Source: an uncultured Verrucomicrobia subdivision 3 bacterium
GTDB lineage: Bacteria > Verrucomicrobiota > Verrucomicrobiae > Limisphaerales > CAMLLE01
Direction of reading: 5' to 3'
DNA length: 8,419 nucleotides
NCBI GenBank assembly: GCA_946480555.1
Contig: CAMLLE010000103.1
Location: 1 to 8,419, forward strand
Each line of letters starts with the position of its first letter. Position 1 is the first letter of the stretch. This document shows positions 1 to 6,610 of the stretch, piece by piece. The notes beneath the pieces are model-generated. The model made no database searches. It saw only the letters and a program-made list of their open reading frames with translations, and was not told the origin of the DNA. Both the position numbers and the translations under genes were made by a program.

Positions 1-362
1 CCGTAAGTGTTCTTCTCGATGCGCTTGAGGGCTTCTTCAATTTCGTAAATCGCATCCTGATCCGAAGAAAGCAGGCTCAGCGCGAAATCGCGGTCAAAAT
101 TATCCGTGCCGGAGTCCGCCATGTGCAAACTGTAGCCGGCCATTTCTTGCGCCGACTCCTTGGCAAGGCCGTTCATCTGCCGCAGCAACTGCTCGCGCAG
201 TTCGAGCAGGTTGTTGTAAAAACCCTGCCACTCCGCCCTGATTTTGGCGGCACCGTTCGTCTTCCCCTGAGAAACGGGCCGGCCGAGGATGGCGGCCGCG
301 GTGGTTGCGCCTGCTGGCTTTGCCTTGGGCGCCGGTTTGTCGTTCTTCTTCTTCGTAGTCAC
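1..362 (-). CDS. DksA/TraR-family transcription factor, 3' part missing
   Basis: Only the first 120 codons are in the window; the gene runs off the left edge. Proteins of this family enter the RNA polymerase secondary channel and alter initiation, often together with ppGpp. Residues 1-40 are a Lys/Ala/Pro-rich basic head (KKKNDKPAPKAKPAG), probably disordered. Residues 41-75 fit the first coiled-coil helix (LLELREQLLRQM). Residues 80-93 carry the family signature HMADSGTDNFDRDF, and 95-120 the second helix ending in ALKRIEKNTYG, which in relatives directly precedes the zinc finger (CE.CG). The finger itself lies outside, so a four-Cys form cannot be told from a Cys-poor form. The GTG start at 362 is chosen because an in-frame TGA lies 12 bases upstream and no ATG occurs before codon 63. 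It sits 141 bases downstream of folE2 on the same strand. Family assignment is firm; the precise role is not. Confidence 0.85.
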   Translation of the reverse strand, partial: MTTKKKNDKPAPKAKPAGATTAAAILGRPVSQGKTNGAAKIRAEWQGFYNNLLELREQLLRQMNGLAKESAQEMAGYSLHMADSGTDNFDRDFALSLLSSDQDAIYEIEEALKRIEKNTY

Positions 363-503
363 AACTTCAACTCAAAATCTTTGCTCGATCTTCTTCAAAA
401 ACTCTCCGCAGAGAAGCTCCCTTCCCAATCGAGAGTGCGCGAATCTACCAAACAGCAACGGATATTCCACAACAAATTTAAAAAATTTTGGCCTGCAAAA
501 TCG
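363..503. other. Spacer between folE2 and the dksA-like gene
   Basis: These 141 bases are AT-rich (runs of A and T around 477-490) and hold no convincing gene. On the minus strand a 4-bp hairpin (CTCT-GCGG-AGAG, 402-413) is followed by five Ts. That is too short to call a terminator, so co-transcription of folE2 and the dksA-like gene is possible but not shown. Confidence 0.4.
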
Positions 504-1280
504 CTAATGAACACCGGGCTTTTCGATGCATGCGTAGGCGTTGTGATTGTGGATGCTTTCGAAGTTCTCTGCCTCAACTTTGTACCACGTGACCATTGGA
601 TGGGCATTCAGCCGCAGGGCCACATTCCGCACGAGGTCCTCCACGAAAACCGGATTTTCATACGCGCGCTCGGTCACCGCCTTTTCGTCCTGGCGTTTCA
701 ACAGCGCGTAAAGCTCGGAACTGGCTGATTGCTCGATCATCGCGATCACTTCCTCAATCCAGACAATCTGGCTGAATCTCAGCGTCACCGTGACGAGCCC
801 GCGCTGGTTGTGGGCACCATGCCTGGAAATGGCCTTCGAGCACGGGCAAAGAGTGGTCACATTCGCCTTCACGGTCAGGACAAAATCGATCTCCGTGCCG
901 CACGCCGCAGCGTCGAAGCGCGCCACGTAATCCATCAGGCTTTCCTTCTTCGTCACCGGCGACTTCTTGCACATGAAGTACGGAAACTCGATCTCCAGAT
1001 GCGACGTTTCAGCATTCAGCTTCTGCTGCATGGCGCGCAGGATGTCCGTGATGTTCTCCACATGAATCATGTCGCCATGGGCATTCAGCACCTCGATGAA
1101 CCGGCTCATGTGCGTGCCTTTGAATTCCTTGGGCAAATCCACAAACATCCCGATCGTCGCGATCGTATTCTGCGTCACGTGCGCCTTGTCGCGCACCTGA
1201 ATGGGAAACTTCAGCCCGCGGACGCCCACCTTGTCGATGCGCAACTCGCGTGTATCCCGTTCATTCTGCTTGTCGTGCAT
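504..1280 (-). CDS. folE2: GTP cyclohydrolase FolE2 (type IB)
   Basis: FolE2 converts GTP to 7,8-dihydroneopterin triphosphate, the first step toward folate and, in many bacteria, queuosine. It is cytoplasmic and, unlike FolE, can work with metals other than zinc. The 258-residue product shows the family blocks in order: QNERDTRELRIDKVGV (5-20), FKGTHMSRF (53-61), LCPCSKAIS..GAHNQRG (144-161, with Cys145, Cys147 and His157), the ENPVFVEDL block (Glu208) and a C-terminal NFESIHNHNAYA segment (239-250). Cys147 and the His/Glu residues correspond to metal and active-site positions known in the family. The start at 1280 is chosen because homologues begin with M.D.QN..D.R. An in-frame ATG at 1358 would add 26 residues of weaker coding character (284 aa); neither start has a strong ribosome binding site. 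Confidence in the product is high. Confidence 0.95.
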   Translation of the reverse strand: MHDKQNERDTRELRIDKVGVRGLKFPIQVRDKAHVTQNTIATIGMFVDLPKEFKGTHMSRFIEVLNAHGDMIHVENITDILRAMQQKLNAETSHLEIEFPYFMCKKSPVTKKESLMDYVARFDAAACGTEIDFVLTVKANVTTLCPCSKAISRHGAHNQRGLVTVTLRFSQIVWIEEVIAMIEQSASSELYALLKRQDEKAVTERAYENPVFVEDLVRNVALRLNAHPMVTWYKVEAENFESIHNHNAYACIEKPGVH

Positions 1281-1385
1281 GATGACCGGAATTTCCGGGG
1301 CAGTCCGGCGCGAACCGGTCGTTCGGCGAATGCCATTGGAGCGCAGAGTTTTTTGCATGGTCTGAAACAGTAACAGCGGTGCGAC

Positions 1386-1397
1386 CTTTTGCAAAAG
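1386..1397. promoter_or_regulatory. 12-bp perfect palindrome upstream of folE2
   Basis: CTTTTGCAAAAG is a perfect two-fold palindrome, 106 bases before the preferred folE2 start and 28 before the alternative one. On the minus strand its TTGCAA half could serve as a poor -35 box. It could be an operator, but nothing identifies the regulator, and it does not resemble a Zur box. Confidence 0.3.
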
Positions 1398-1778
1398 CAA
1401 ACAAGCCGGGCCCTTCCATTGCGGGCCATCTGCGCGCGACCAGGTCAAAACAATCCAAGGACGTTGGAGATGTTTCCGTCGGGGGGCACTCCCATGATCC
1501 CCTCTCCCCGGGGCTTCGCTGTGGGGCGAGGGAACCCATCGCGGTGCGGATAGCCACGTTCGCCACGGCCATCTCGGCAATCAGAATTCAATGCGAAGAA
1601 GCAACGCCATGAAGTGAATTGTCCGCATCCACTCTGACAGGAATTTCCATGTCCGAACGGTGCCTCCCAATACCAGGAACATTCGTTGCAGCCCGTTGCC
1701 GCCTTGGAACCTGCCATTTTTCGCGTCAGTTCATTTGAAACACTGACAAGATCGTGGGCTTGCTCCATCTTGCCTGGC
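1398..1778. other. Non-coding part of the folE2/nadC divergent spacer
   Basis: No gene is supported here. Open frames exist on both strands but have no recognisable protein character and overlap one another. An imperfect hairpin lies at 1500-1532 (CCCTCTCCCC against GGGGCGAGGG, 9 of 10 pairs, 13-base loop); palindromes of this kind are often dispersed repeats. Promoters for the two divergent genes must lie in this spacer, but no convincing -35/-10 pair was found. Confidence 0.5.
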
Positions 1779-2633
1779 GTGCAATCGCTCAGTCCTTCTG
1801 AAATTCAGACAGCCGTTCGCGCGGCTTTGGCCGAGGATGTCGGCGCCGGAGATGCAACGACGCTGGCGACCGTTCCGGAATCATCGCAGATCGCCGCTGA
1901 GATGCGCGTGCGAGAGGCACTGGTGGTGGCTGGGTTGGATTTCGCCGAGGCAACCTTTCGCGAATTGTCGCCGCAGGTTCAAATGGAACGCGGCGCGCGC
2001 GATGGCGAACGGGTTGATGCGCCGCACACGTTGCTTCGAATCACAGGTCCCGCCCGCGCCATTCTCACAGCGGAACGGGTCGCCTTGAATTTTGTTCAAC
2101 GACTTTCGGGAGTGGCAACCTTGACCGCGCAGTTCGTTGACGCCGTTCGCGAAACGCCGGCCTGCATTCTCGACACGCGCAAAACCACGCCGGGATGGCG
2201 CCGGTTTGAGAAATACGCGGTGGCATGCGGCGGCGGAACGAACCATCGTTTTGGGTTGTTCGACATGATTTTAATCAAGGACAACCATCTGGCTGCGTTG
2301 CGCGACGCCAAACCCAATGCAATCGCTGCCGCCGTTGCCAGTGCACGTGCGAAGTTCCCGAAACTGAAAGTGGAAGTGGAGGCCGACACGCAAGAACAGG
2401 TGGAACAAGCCGTGGCTGCCGGAGCGGACATCGTGCTGCTGGACAACATGAGCCTCGATGGCCTCCAGCGCGCCGTGGAACTCTGCAAGGGCCGGTGTCA
2501 GACCGAAGCCAGCGGCGGCGTGAACTTGAAGACCGTTTCGGGAATTGCCAGAACCGGCGTCGATTTCATCTCTGTCGGTGCCATCACCCATTCCGCACGC
2601 GCGGTCGATATTGGCCTGGACTTCGAACCTTGA
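1779..2633 (+). CDS. nadC: Nicotinate-nucleotide pyrophosphorylase (carboxylating)
   Basis: NadC joins quinolinate and PRPP, releasing CO2 and pyrophosphate to give nicotinate mononucleotide, the last pathway-specific step of de novo NAD synthesis; it is a cytoplasmic dimer. The 284-residue product has the usual family length and motifs: an N-terminal AALAEDVGAGDATT block (15-28), LNFVQRLSGVATLT (103-116), ILDTRKTTPG (130-139), the phosphoribosyl/quinolinate pocket GGGTNHRFGL (151-160), IKDNH (166-170), LLDNM (220-224), EASGGV (243-248) and SVGAITHSA (265-273). No ATG lies upstream in frame. GTG at 1779 gives the canonical N-terminus; TTG codons at 1770 and 1686 are less likely, the latter adding 31 residues that look like spacer. 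The next gene, birA, begins 19 bases after the stop, so the two are probably co-transcribed. Product assignment is very secure, the start less so. Confidence 0.95.
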   Translation: MQSLSPSEIQTAVRAALAEDVGAGDATTLATVPESSQIAAEMRVREALVVAGLDFAEATFRELSPQVQMERGARDGERVDAPHTLLRITGPARAILTAERVALNFVQRLSGVATLTAQFVDAVRETPACILDTRKTTPGWRRFEKYAVACGGGTNHRFGLFDMILIKDNHLAALRDAKPNAIAAAVASARAKFPKLKVEVEADTQEQVEQAVAAGADIVLLDNMSLDGLQRAVELCKGRCQTEASGGVNLKTVSGIARTGVDFISVGAITHSARAVDIGLDFEP

Positions 2634-2652
2634 TCCGAGCAGGTCACGCCCC

Positions 2653-3642
2653 ATGCCCATCTCCACTGATGCTCAAATTCTTTCGGCGCTGCGCCAGGCT
2701 GGCAGCGGCTCCGTTTCCGGCGCGGACCTATCCCAAAAGCTTGGCGTGAGCCGCGCGGCGATCTGGGCGCGGATCGAGGAGTTGCGAAAACTGGGATACG
2801 AGATCGAGGCCAGCCCTCATCTGGGATATCGGCTTGCCAGTTCGCCAGACGCACTTCACGCCGACGATCTGCTGGCACGTCTCGGCGTCACGGATGTCAT
2901 GGGCCGGCACATCCAGGTTTTTCAGGAAACCACTTCCACGAACGACATCATTGAGAAGCTCGCGCGCGACGGCGTTCGCGAAGGCGCGGTAGTGTTTGCC
3001 GAATCGCAAACCCGGGGCCGCGGGCGCCTGGGCCGCCGCTGGATGTCACCTCCGGGCAAGGGACTTTGGTTTTCGCTGCTATTGCGACCCGCCATGCGCC
3101 CCCAGCAAACCACGCAATTGACGGTCGCCGCGGCCACGGCTTTGGCGCGGGCCATCCGTCTGGAGGCGGATGTGAAACCCGACATCAAGTGGCCGAATGA
3201 CATTTTGATCAATCGCCGCAAGGTCGCCGGAATTTTAACGGAGCTGAGCGCCGAGCTGGATCAGGTGAAATACATTGTGCTGGGCATCGGCGTGGACGTG
3301 AATCTCGCGACGGGCGAATTTCCGAGTGAACTGCGAAGCGTGGCGACATCATTGCGCGCGGAAACGGGCGGACAGCTGATTTCGCGTCCCGCTTTGGCGG
3401 TGACCATCCTGCGTGAATTGGATCGTGAATATGCGCGCCTGCGGGCCGGTGAGTTCGCGGCAATTGCGGACGATTGGGAATCGCAATGCACGACGATCGG
3501 GCAGAACGTCATCATCCGAATGGGCGATCGCCAAATTCGCGGCCGCGCCGAATCGCTCAGTCCGGAGGGCGCACTGCTGGTGCGAACTGAACACGGCCAT
3601 CTTGAGCCGATCATCGGCGGCGATGTGACGCTGGAAAAGTGA
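2653..3642 (+). CDS. birA: Bifunctional biotin-[acetyl-CoA-carboxylase] ligase / repressor, BirA type
   Basis: BirA activates biotin with ATP to biotinyl-5'-AMP and transfers it to the lysine of the biotin carboxyl carrier protein. The 329-residue product is the class II form, with a DNA-binding head. Residues 8-62 form a winged helix-turn-helix (LSQKLGVSRAAIWARIEELRK, then LGYRLAS). The catalytic core has TTSTND (93-98), the biotinyl-AMP loop GRGRLGRRW (122-130), KWPNDILI (179-186), KVAGIL (190-195) and GIGVDVN (211-217). A C-terminal SH3-like domain covers about 281-327. ATG at 2653 is preferred because it starts just before the helix-turn-helix and has an AGGT 9 bases upstream; upstream extension would run back into nadC. 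No biotin genes occur in the window, so repressor targets cannot be named. The nadC-birA pairing recurs in many bacteria, often with coaX, which is absent here. Confidence 0.95.
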   Translation: MPISTDAQILSALRQAGSGSVSGADLSQKLGVSRAAIWARIEELRKLGYEIEASPHLGYRLASSPDALHADDLLARLGVTDVMGRHIQVFQETTSTNDIIEKLARDGVREGAVVFAESQTRGRGRLGRRWMSPPGKGLWFSLLLRPAMRPQQTTQLTVAAATALARAIRLEADVKPDIKWPNDILINRRKVAGILTELSAELDQVKYIVLGIGVDVNLATGEFPSELRSVATSLRAETGGQLISRPALAVTILRELDREYARLRAGEFAAIADDWESQCTTIGQNVIIRMGDRQIRGRAESLSPEGALLVRTEHGHLEPIIGGDVTLEK

Positions 3643-3653
3643 GCCGGCATTCC

Positions 3654-3680
3654 GCAATCGCAAATCGCCAATCATCAATC
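3654..3680. repeat. Degenerate tandem repeat of about 7 bases after birA
   Basis: Four imperfect units stand in tandem: GCAATC, GCAAATC, GCCAATC and ATCAATC. They begin 11 bases after the birA stop. The array is too short and degenerate to assign a function. Confidence 0.4.
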
Positions 3681-3725
3681 GGGCAGTAGCACTCAAACCC
3701 CCTTGCTTTCAGAATTCATTTCCCT

Positions 3726-3881
3726 ATGTTTGCGCGCGGTTCATGTCTGCTTAGTGACTGCACCTGCAGTCAGCGGGGGACCCGAAGTTCCGTGCGCTTG
3801 GGCGACGGATTGGGGCTAACGATGAAATTCGGGAACACTTAATGGTTCCAGCCCGACAGCTAACCTCGTCTGCGCGAACAT
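3726..3881 (+). ncRNA. c-di-AMP riboswitch (ydaO/yuaA leader)
   Basis: The leader of the permease gene matches the ydaO-type aptamer as I remember its consensus. GCGGGGGACCC (3773-3783) corresponds to the conserved GCGGGGGACC block. GGGGCTAAC (3812-3820) corresponds to GGGGU(U/G)AAUC. CCCGACAGCTAACCTCG (3852-3868) is nearly identical to the conserved 3' block. The helices fit: P1 pairs 3726-3736 with 3871-3881 (11 bp, two G-U). Inner hairpins pair 3755-3761 with 3766-3772 (7 bp), 3789-3793 with 3805-3809 plus 3795-3797 with 3802-3804, and 3832-3836 with 3845-3849. In known examples c-di-AMP binding lowers expression of potassium-transport and cell-wall genes. The gene behind it, a KimA-like permease, is a classic partner of this RNA. 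Boundaries are set by P1. Confidence 0.92.
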
Positions 3882-3882
3882 T

Positions 3883-3911
3883 AAGGGCAATGGATTGCCT
3901 CCATTTCCCTT
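3883..3911 (+). promoter_or_regulatory. Putative expression-platform hairpin of the riboswitch
   Basis: Directly after P1, AAGGG-c-AATGGA pairs with TCCATT-t-CCCTT around a 5-base loop: 11 pairs with a single C/U mismatch. No T-tract follows, so it is not a standard intrinsic terminator. An alternative pairing exists: GGCAAT (3886-3891) is complementary both to ATTGCC at 3894-3899 and to ATTGCC at 3921-3926, closer to the start codon. Control by switching between these folds, or by Rho, is an inference. Confidence 0.55.
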
Positions 3912-3943
3912 CAGTTGGTTATTGCCGTTGACGGTTTTGCATT

Positions 3944-5755
3944 ATGGAAATTGGTTCGCATCGTCCTCGTAACGTGGGTTGGGCTCGCGCGGCGGCTTTG
4001 TTGTATGGCGACTGGGGCACAAGCAAAGCCTATGTCATCGGCGCGGCGTTCCTGGCGATGACCTATGAATCGCTGCCGACGATCATTGCAGTCTGCCTGC
4101 TGACGGCGCTGGTCGGTTACAACTACGTCGTCATCTGCAAAAACTTCCCCGAGGGCGGCGGGGTTTATTCTTCAGCGCGTTACCAGAGCCGTTTGCTGGC
4201 TGTGATCGGCGCGCTGCTGCTGGTAGCGAATTTCACGGTGACGGCTTCGCTCAGTGCCTGGGCGGCGATGGTGTATTTCAAAGTGCCCCGCGAGCTGATT
4301 GCCGTGACAGCGATTCTGGTGACGCTTTCCATCGGGCTGCTCAACGTATTCGGCCCAAAGCATTCCGGCAGCATGGCAATTACGCTGGCAATTCCCATGG
4401 TGATCGGGGTCGTGATGATCGCGGTGTTCAGTGTGCCGCATCTGTCTGTCACGCATTTGGAAGCGCCCCACCAGGAATTCTCGCAGAATTGGAAAGGCTT
4501 CGTCGGTGTGATCCTCGCGCTCAGCGGCGTTGAAGCGATCGCGAATTTGACTGGCGTCATGAAGCTGGACCCAGGCTCCAGCATGTCGCAACCGTCCGTG
4601 GTCAGGACGTCGCGCCGGGCAATAACCGTCGTCGCGTGCGAAGTGGTTTTCGGAACGATCCTGCTCGGCTGGGCCATGCTGTCGATCTCACCGGAGTTGA
4701 AAGATGTTCTCGCGCATCGCTGGGACGACATGCTTTCGGTGCTGGCGGAGCATTACGGCAAACTGGCGCTGGGGCCATCGGGCGGAAAAGTCTTCGCCAT
4801 CGCCATCAGCATCGTTGTAGGACTGCTGCTGCTGAGCGCGGTAAATACCGCGATCGGCGCGCTGATCGGCCTGCTGTATTTGCTGGCACGCGACGGCGAA
4901 ATGCCGAGGCCGTTCGCAAAGCTAAATTCGCACGGGATGCCCATCTGGCCGGTAGTCATCGCCACGGCGCTGCCGGTGTTGGTGATCCTGTTTTCGCCCA
5001 ACCAGCTGTCATTGATGGAGCTCTATGCGATTGGCGTCGTGGGTGCCATTGCGGTGAACGTCGGTTCCTGCGTGATCAATCGAAAGCTGCAGCTGCGCTG
5101 GTATGAACGCGGCGCCATGTTGATCACATTCATCATTCTGTTCGCGGTGGAGTTGACGATCGCCAAAACGCAGGGCAACGCGCTGTTCTTCGTCGTTTGC
5201 ATTCTCATCCTCGGTCTCAGTCTGCGCGCGTTTGCGCAGCGCAAGGCGGGATTGGAAACCATCACCGTGAGCAAGGAACTGGCGGCGGCGGTGAATCCGG
5301 AAACGCTGACCGCGTTCAAGCCGGATTTCTCCACCGGCCAGTCGATTCTGGTCGCCGCGCGCGGGCTCACGCCGGTACTGAAGTTCGCGCTTGAAGAAGC
5401 GAAATTCCGCCAGGGAAATCTCTACGTGCTCTACGTGAAGCAGATCGCCGTTTCGCTTCCTGGCGCACCAACATCGACAGACGCGCCTCGCTGGCAAAGC
5501 GATCCCGTGGCGTCGAAAATCTTGAGTGGAGCCTTGGAACTCGGCCGCGCCTCCGGTGTCACCGTCGTGCCGCTCTACACAGTGAGCGATAATCCGGCCG
5601 CAACGATCATCGACCTGGCGGCGACACTCGGCATCGAAGTCTTGATGTTGGGCGCGCCGCATCGCAGTGCGCTGACGAAGTTGCTGCAAGGCGATGTCGT
5701 GACTGAAGTCGCACGCCATTTGCCGGAGAACATCCAGCTGGTGATTCACAGCTGA
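3944..5755 (+). CDS. KimA-like APC-superfamily permease (probable K+ importer) with C-terminal USP-like domain
   Basis: This is a 603-residue integral membrane protein, close to the roughly 607 residues of B. subtilis KimA (YdaO), a proton-coupled potassium importer. About 12 hydrophobic segments fill residues 11-430. Landmarks resembling KimA, by manual comparison from memory: YGDWGTSKAY (21-30; Asp23 and Tyr30 have the spacing of KimA Asp36/Tyr43), FPEGGGVYSSARY (68-80), LSGVEAI (193-199, with Glu197), NTAIGALIGLLYLLARDGEMPR (291-312) and LYAIGVV (360-366). The TM3 aspartate of KimA (Asp117) seems replaced by Ala/Asn near 95-96. Residues about 455-603 form a cytoplasmic USP-like domain (ILVAARGLTPVLKFALEEAK; MLGAPHRSALTKLLQGDVVTEVARHLP). 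The gene stands alone behind a c-di-AMP riboswitch, which supports a potassium role over amino acid transport. The ATG at 3944 has no clear ribosome binding site. The family is sure; the substrate is inferred. Confidence 0.88.
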   Translation: MEIGSHRPRNVGWARAAALLYGDWGTSKAYVIGAAFLAMTYESLPTIIAVCLLTALVGYNYVVICKNFPEGGGVYSSARYQSRLLAVIGALLLVANFTVTASLSAWAAMVYFKVPRELIAVTAILVTLSIGLLNVFGPKHSGSMAITLAIPMVIGVVMIAVFSVPHLSVTHLEAPHQEFSQNWKGFVGVILALSGVEAIANLTGVMKLDPGSSMSQPSVVRTSRRAITVVACEVVFGTILLGWAMLSISPELKDVLAHRWDDMLSVLAEHYGKLALGPSGGKVFAIAISIVVGLLLLSAVNTAIGALIGLLYLLARDGEMPRPFAKLNSHGMPIWPVVIATALPVLVILFSPNQLSLMELYAIGVVGAIAVNVGSCVINRKLQLRWYERGAMLITFIILFAVELTIAKTQGNALFFVVCILILGLSLRAFAQRKAGLETITVSKELAAAVNPETLTAFKPDFSTGQSILVAARGLTPVLKFALEEAKFRQGNLYVLYVKQIAVSLPGAPTSTDAPRWQSDPVASKILSGALELGRASGVTVVPLYTVSDNPAATIIDLAATLGIEVLMLGAPHRSALTKLLQGDVVTEVARHLPENIQLVIHS

Positions 5756-5778
5756 CAGCGGAAGCGGATTGTCGGTTC

Positions 5779-5871
5779 GGTAGGGCGCGTCACTCCGTGC
5801 GCGCTGTCGTCACCGAAGCAGAGTTCACACGTGGGCAAAACTGCGGCGCGCGCAGAGCGGCGCGCCCTACC
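5779..5871. repeat. MITE/REP-like imperfect palindromic element
   Basis: Terminal inverted repeats GGTAGGGCGCG (5779-5789) and CGCGCCCTACC (5861-5871) are perfect over 11 bp. They continue inward for about 20 more positions with roughly two-thirds identity, mostly transition differences that would still pair as G-U in RNA. The 93-bp unit has no coding capacity and no neighbouring transposase. It starts 24 bases after the permease stop and could end that transcript as a folded RNA. GC-rich spacer palindromes of this form are, to my recollection, dispersed in Verrucomicrobiota genomes; copy number cannot be seen here. No clear target-site duplication was found. Confidence 0.65.
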
Positions 5872-6101
5872 TGGACCCGAACGGATAAGGAAGTCGGGTA
5901 CCCCTTCTCAGCGGTTTTCGAACTAGACCACTCCGTTTCCGATCCATGTCCATCCGAGAGGTTGAAGTCTCGCTCAACATAACCCCCGCAGTCCAATTCC
6001 GTTCACGCTGAACAAAAGGCTACAGGTTGAGCAAACCGCCGCAAACGCTTCAACGTCACTGGAAACTTCAAACTCTTAGTTTTCTTCAGGAAATCGCGAA
6101 A
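5872..6101. other. Spacer between the palindromic element and the glnB promoter region
   Basis: No gene is supported. A 6-bp hairpin (ACCCGA 5875-5880 with TCGGGT 5894-5899) without a T-tract is the only structure noted. Small open frames crossing the palindromic element are chance products of GC-rich sequence. GC content drops toward the right end of this stretch. Confidence 0.4.
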
Positions 6102-6122
6102 ATTCAGATTGAATTAAATTCA
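6102..6122. promoter_or_regulatory. Overlapping AT-rich palindromes upstream of the sigma-54 promoter
   Basis: ATTCA-gat-TGAAT (6102-6114) overlaps TGAATT-a-AATTCA (6110-6122), a perfect 6+1+6 palindrome. They end 10 bases before the -24 element. They could bind a regulator or be an AT-rich bend. They do not resemble the NtrC consensus (GCAC-N7-GTGC), so no regulator is named. Confidence 0.4.
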
Positions 6123-6132
6123 GCATTTCATG

Positions 6133-6148
6133 TGGCAATCTGATTGCT
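6133..6148 (+). promoter_or_regulatory. Sigma-54 (RpoN) -24/-12 promoter for glnB-amtB
   Basis: TGGCAATCTGATTGCT fits the sigma-54 consensus TGGCACG-N4-TTGCW: TGGCA at -24, TTGCT at -12, and exactly ten bases between the invariant GG (6134-6135) and GC (6146-6147). It faces glnB, with transcription expected to begin near 6159, leaving a leader of about 80 bases. Sigma-54 control of glnK-amtB under nitrogen limitation is well known in proteobacteria. The activator and its sites were not identified. Confidence 0.8.
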
Positions 6149-6151
6149 TGA

Positions 6152-6580
<429 letters not shown>

Positions 6581-6610
6581 TTCGTTTCGCAATTCATCAC
6601 CGACGCATCC

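Noticed and set aside
402..413. CTCT/AGAG hairpin with a T-run as a folE2 terminator (minus strand)
   Set aside because: A four-pair stem is too weak for an intrinsic terminator.
1367..1392. TTGCAA-N16-TACTGT as a folE2 promoter on the minus strand
   Set aside because: The -10 match is only 3 of 6, which is expected by chance in a spacer of this length.
1445..1768. Open frame of 107 codons on the minus strand in the folE2/nadC spacer
   Set aside because: Its residue composition is unnatural (many Cys, Trp and Arg), it crosses the hairpin at 1500-1532, and it overlaps the nadC upstream region. A decayed gene cannot be excluded but nothing supports one.
3703..3730. TTGCTT-N16-TATGTT as a sigma-70 promoter for the riboswitch transcript
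   Set aside because: It matches only 3/6 and 4/6 positions, and a start about 7 bases downstream would delete the 5' strand of riboswitch helix P1.
5009..5749. 246-codon minus-strand open frame within the permease gene
   Set aside because: It is an antisense shadow with a His/Arg/Gln-rich, non-protein-like composition.
5900..5940. TTCGAA-containing stretch resembling a tRNA T-loop
   Set aside because: No 5-bp T-stem flanks the loop, and no anticodon arm or acceptor stem can be drawn on either strand.
5797..5982. Open frame of 61 codons across the palindromic element
   Set aside because: It is formed largely by the inverted repeat, has no family resemblance and no ribosome binding site, and has an equally long antisense counterpart.
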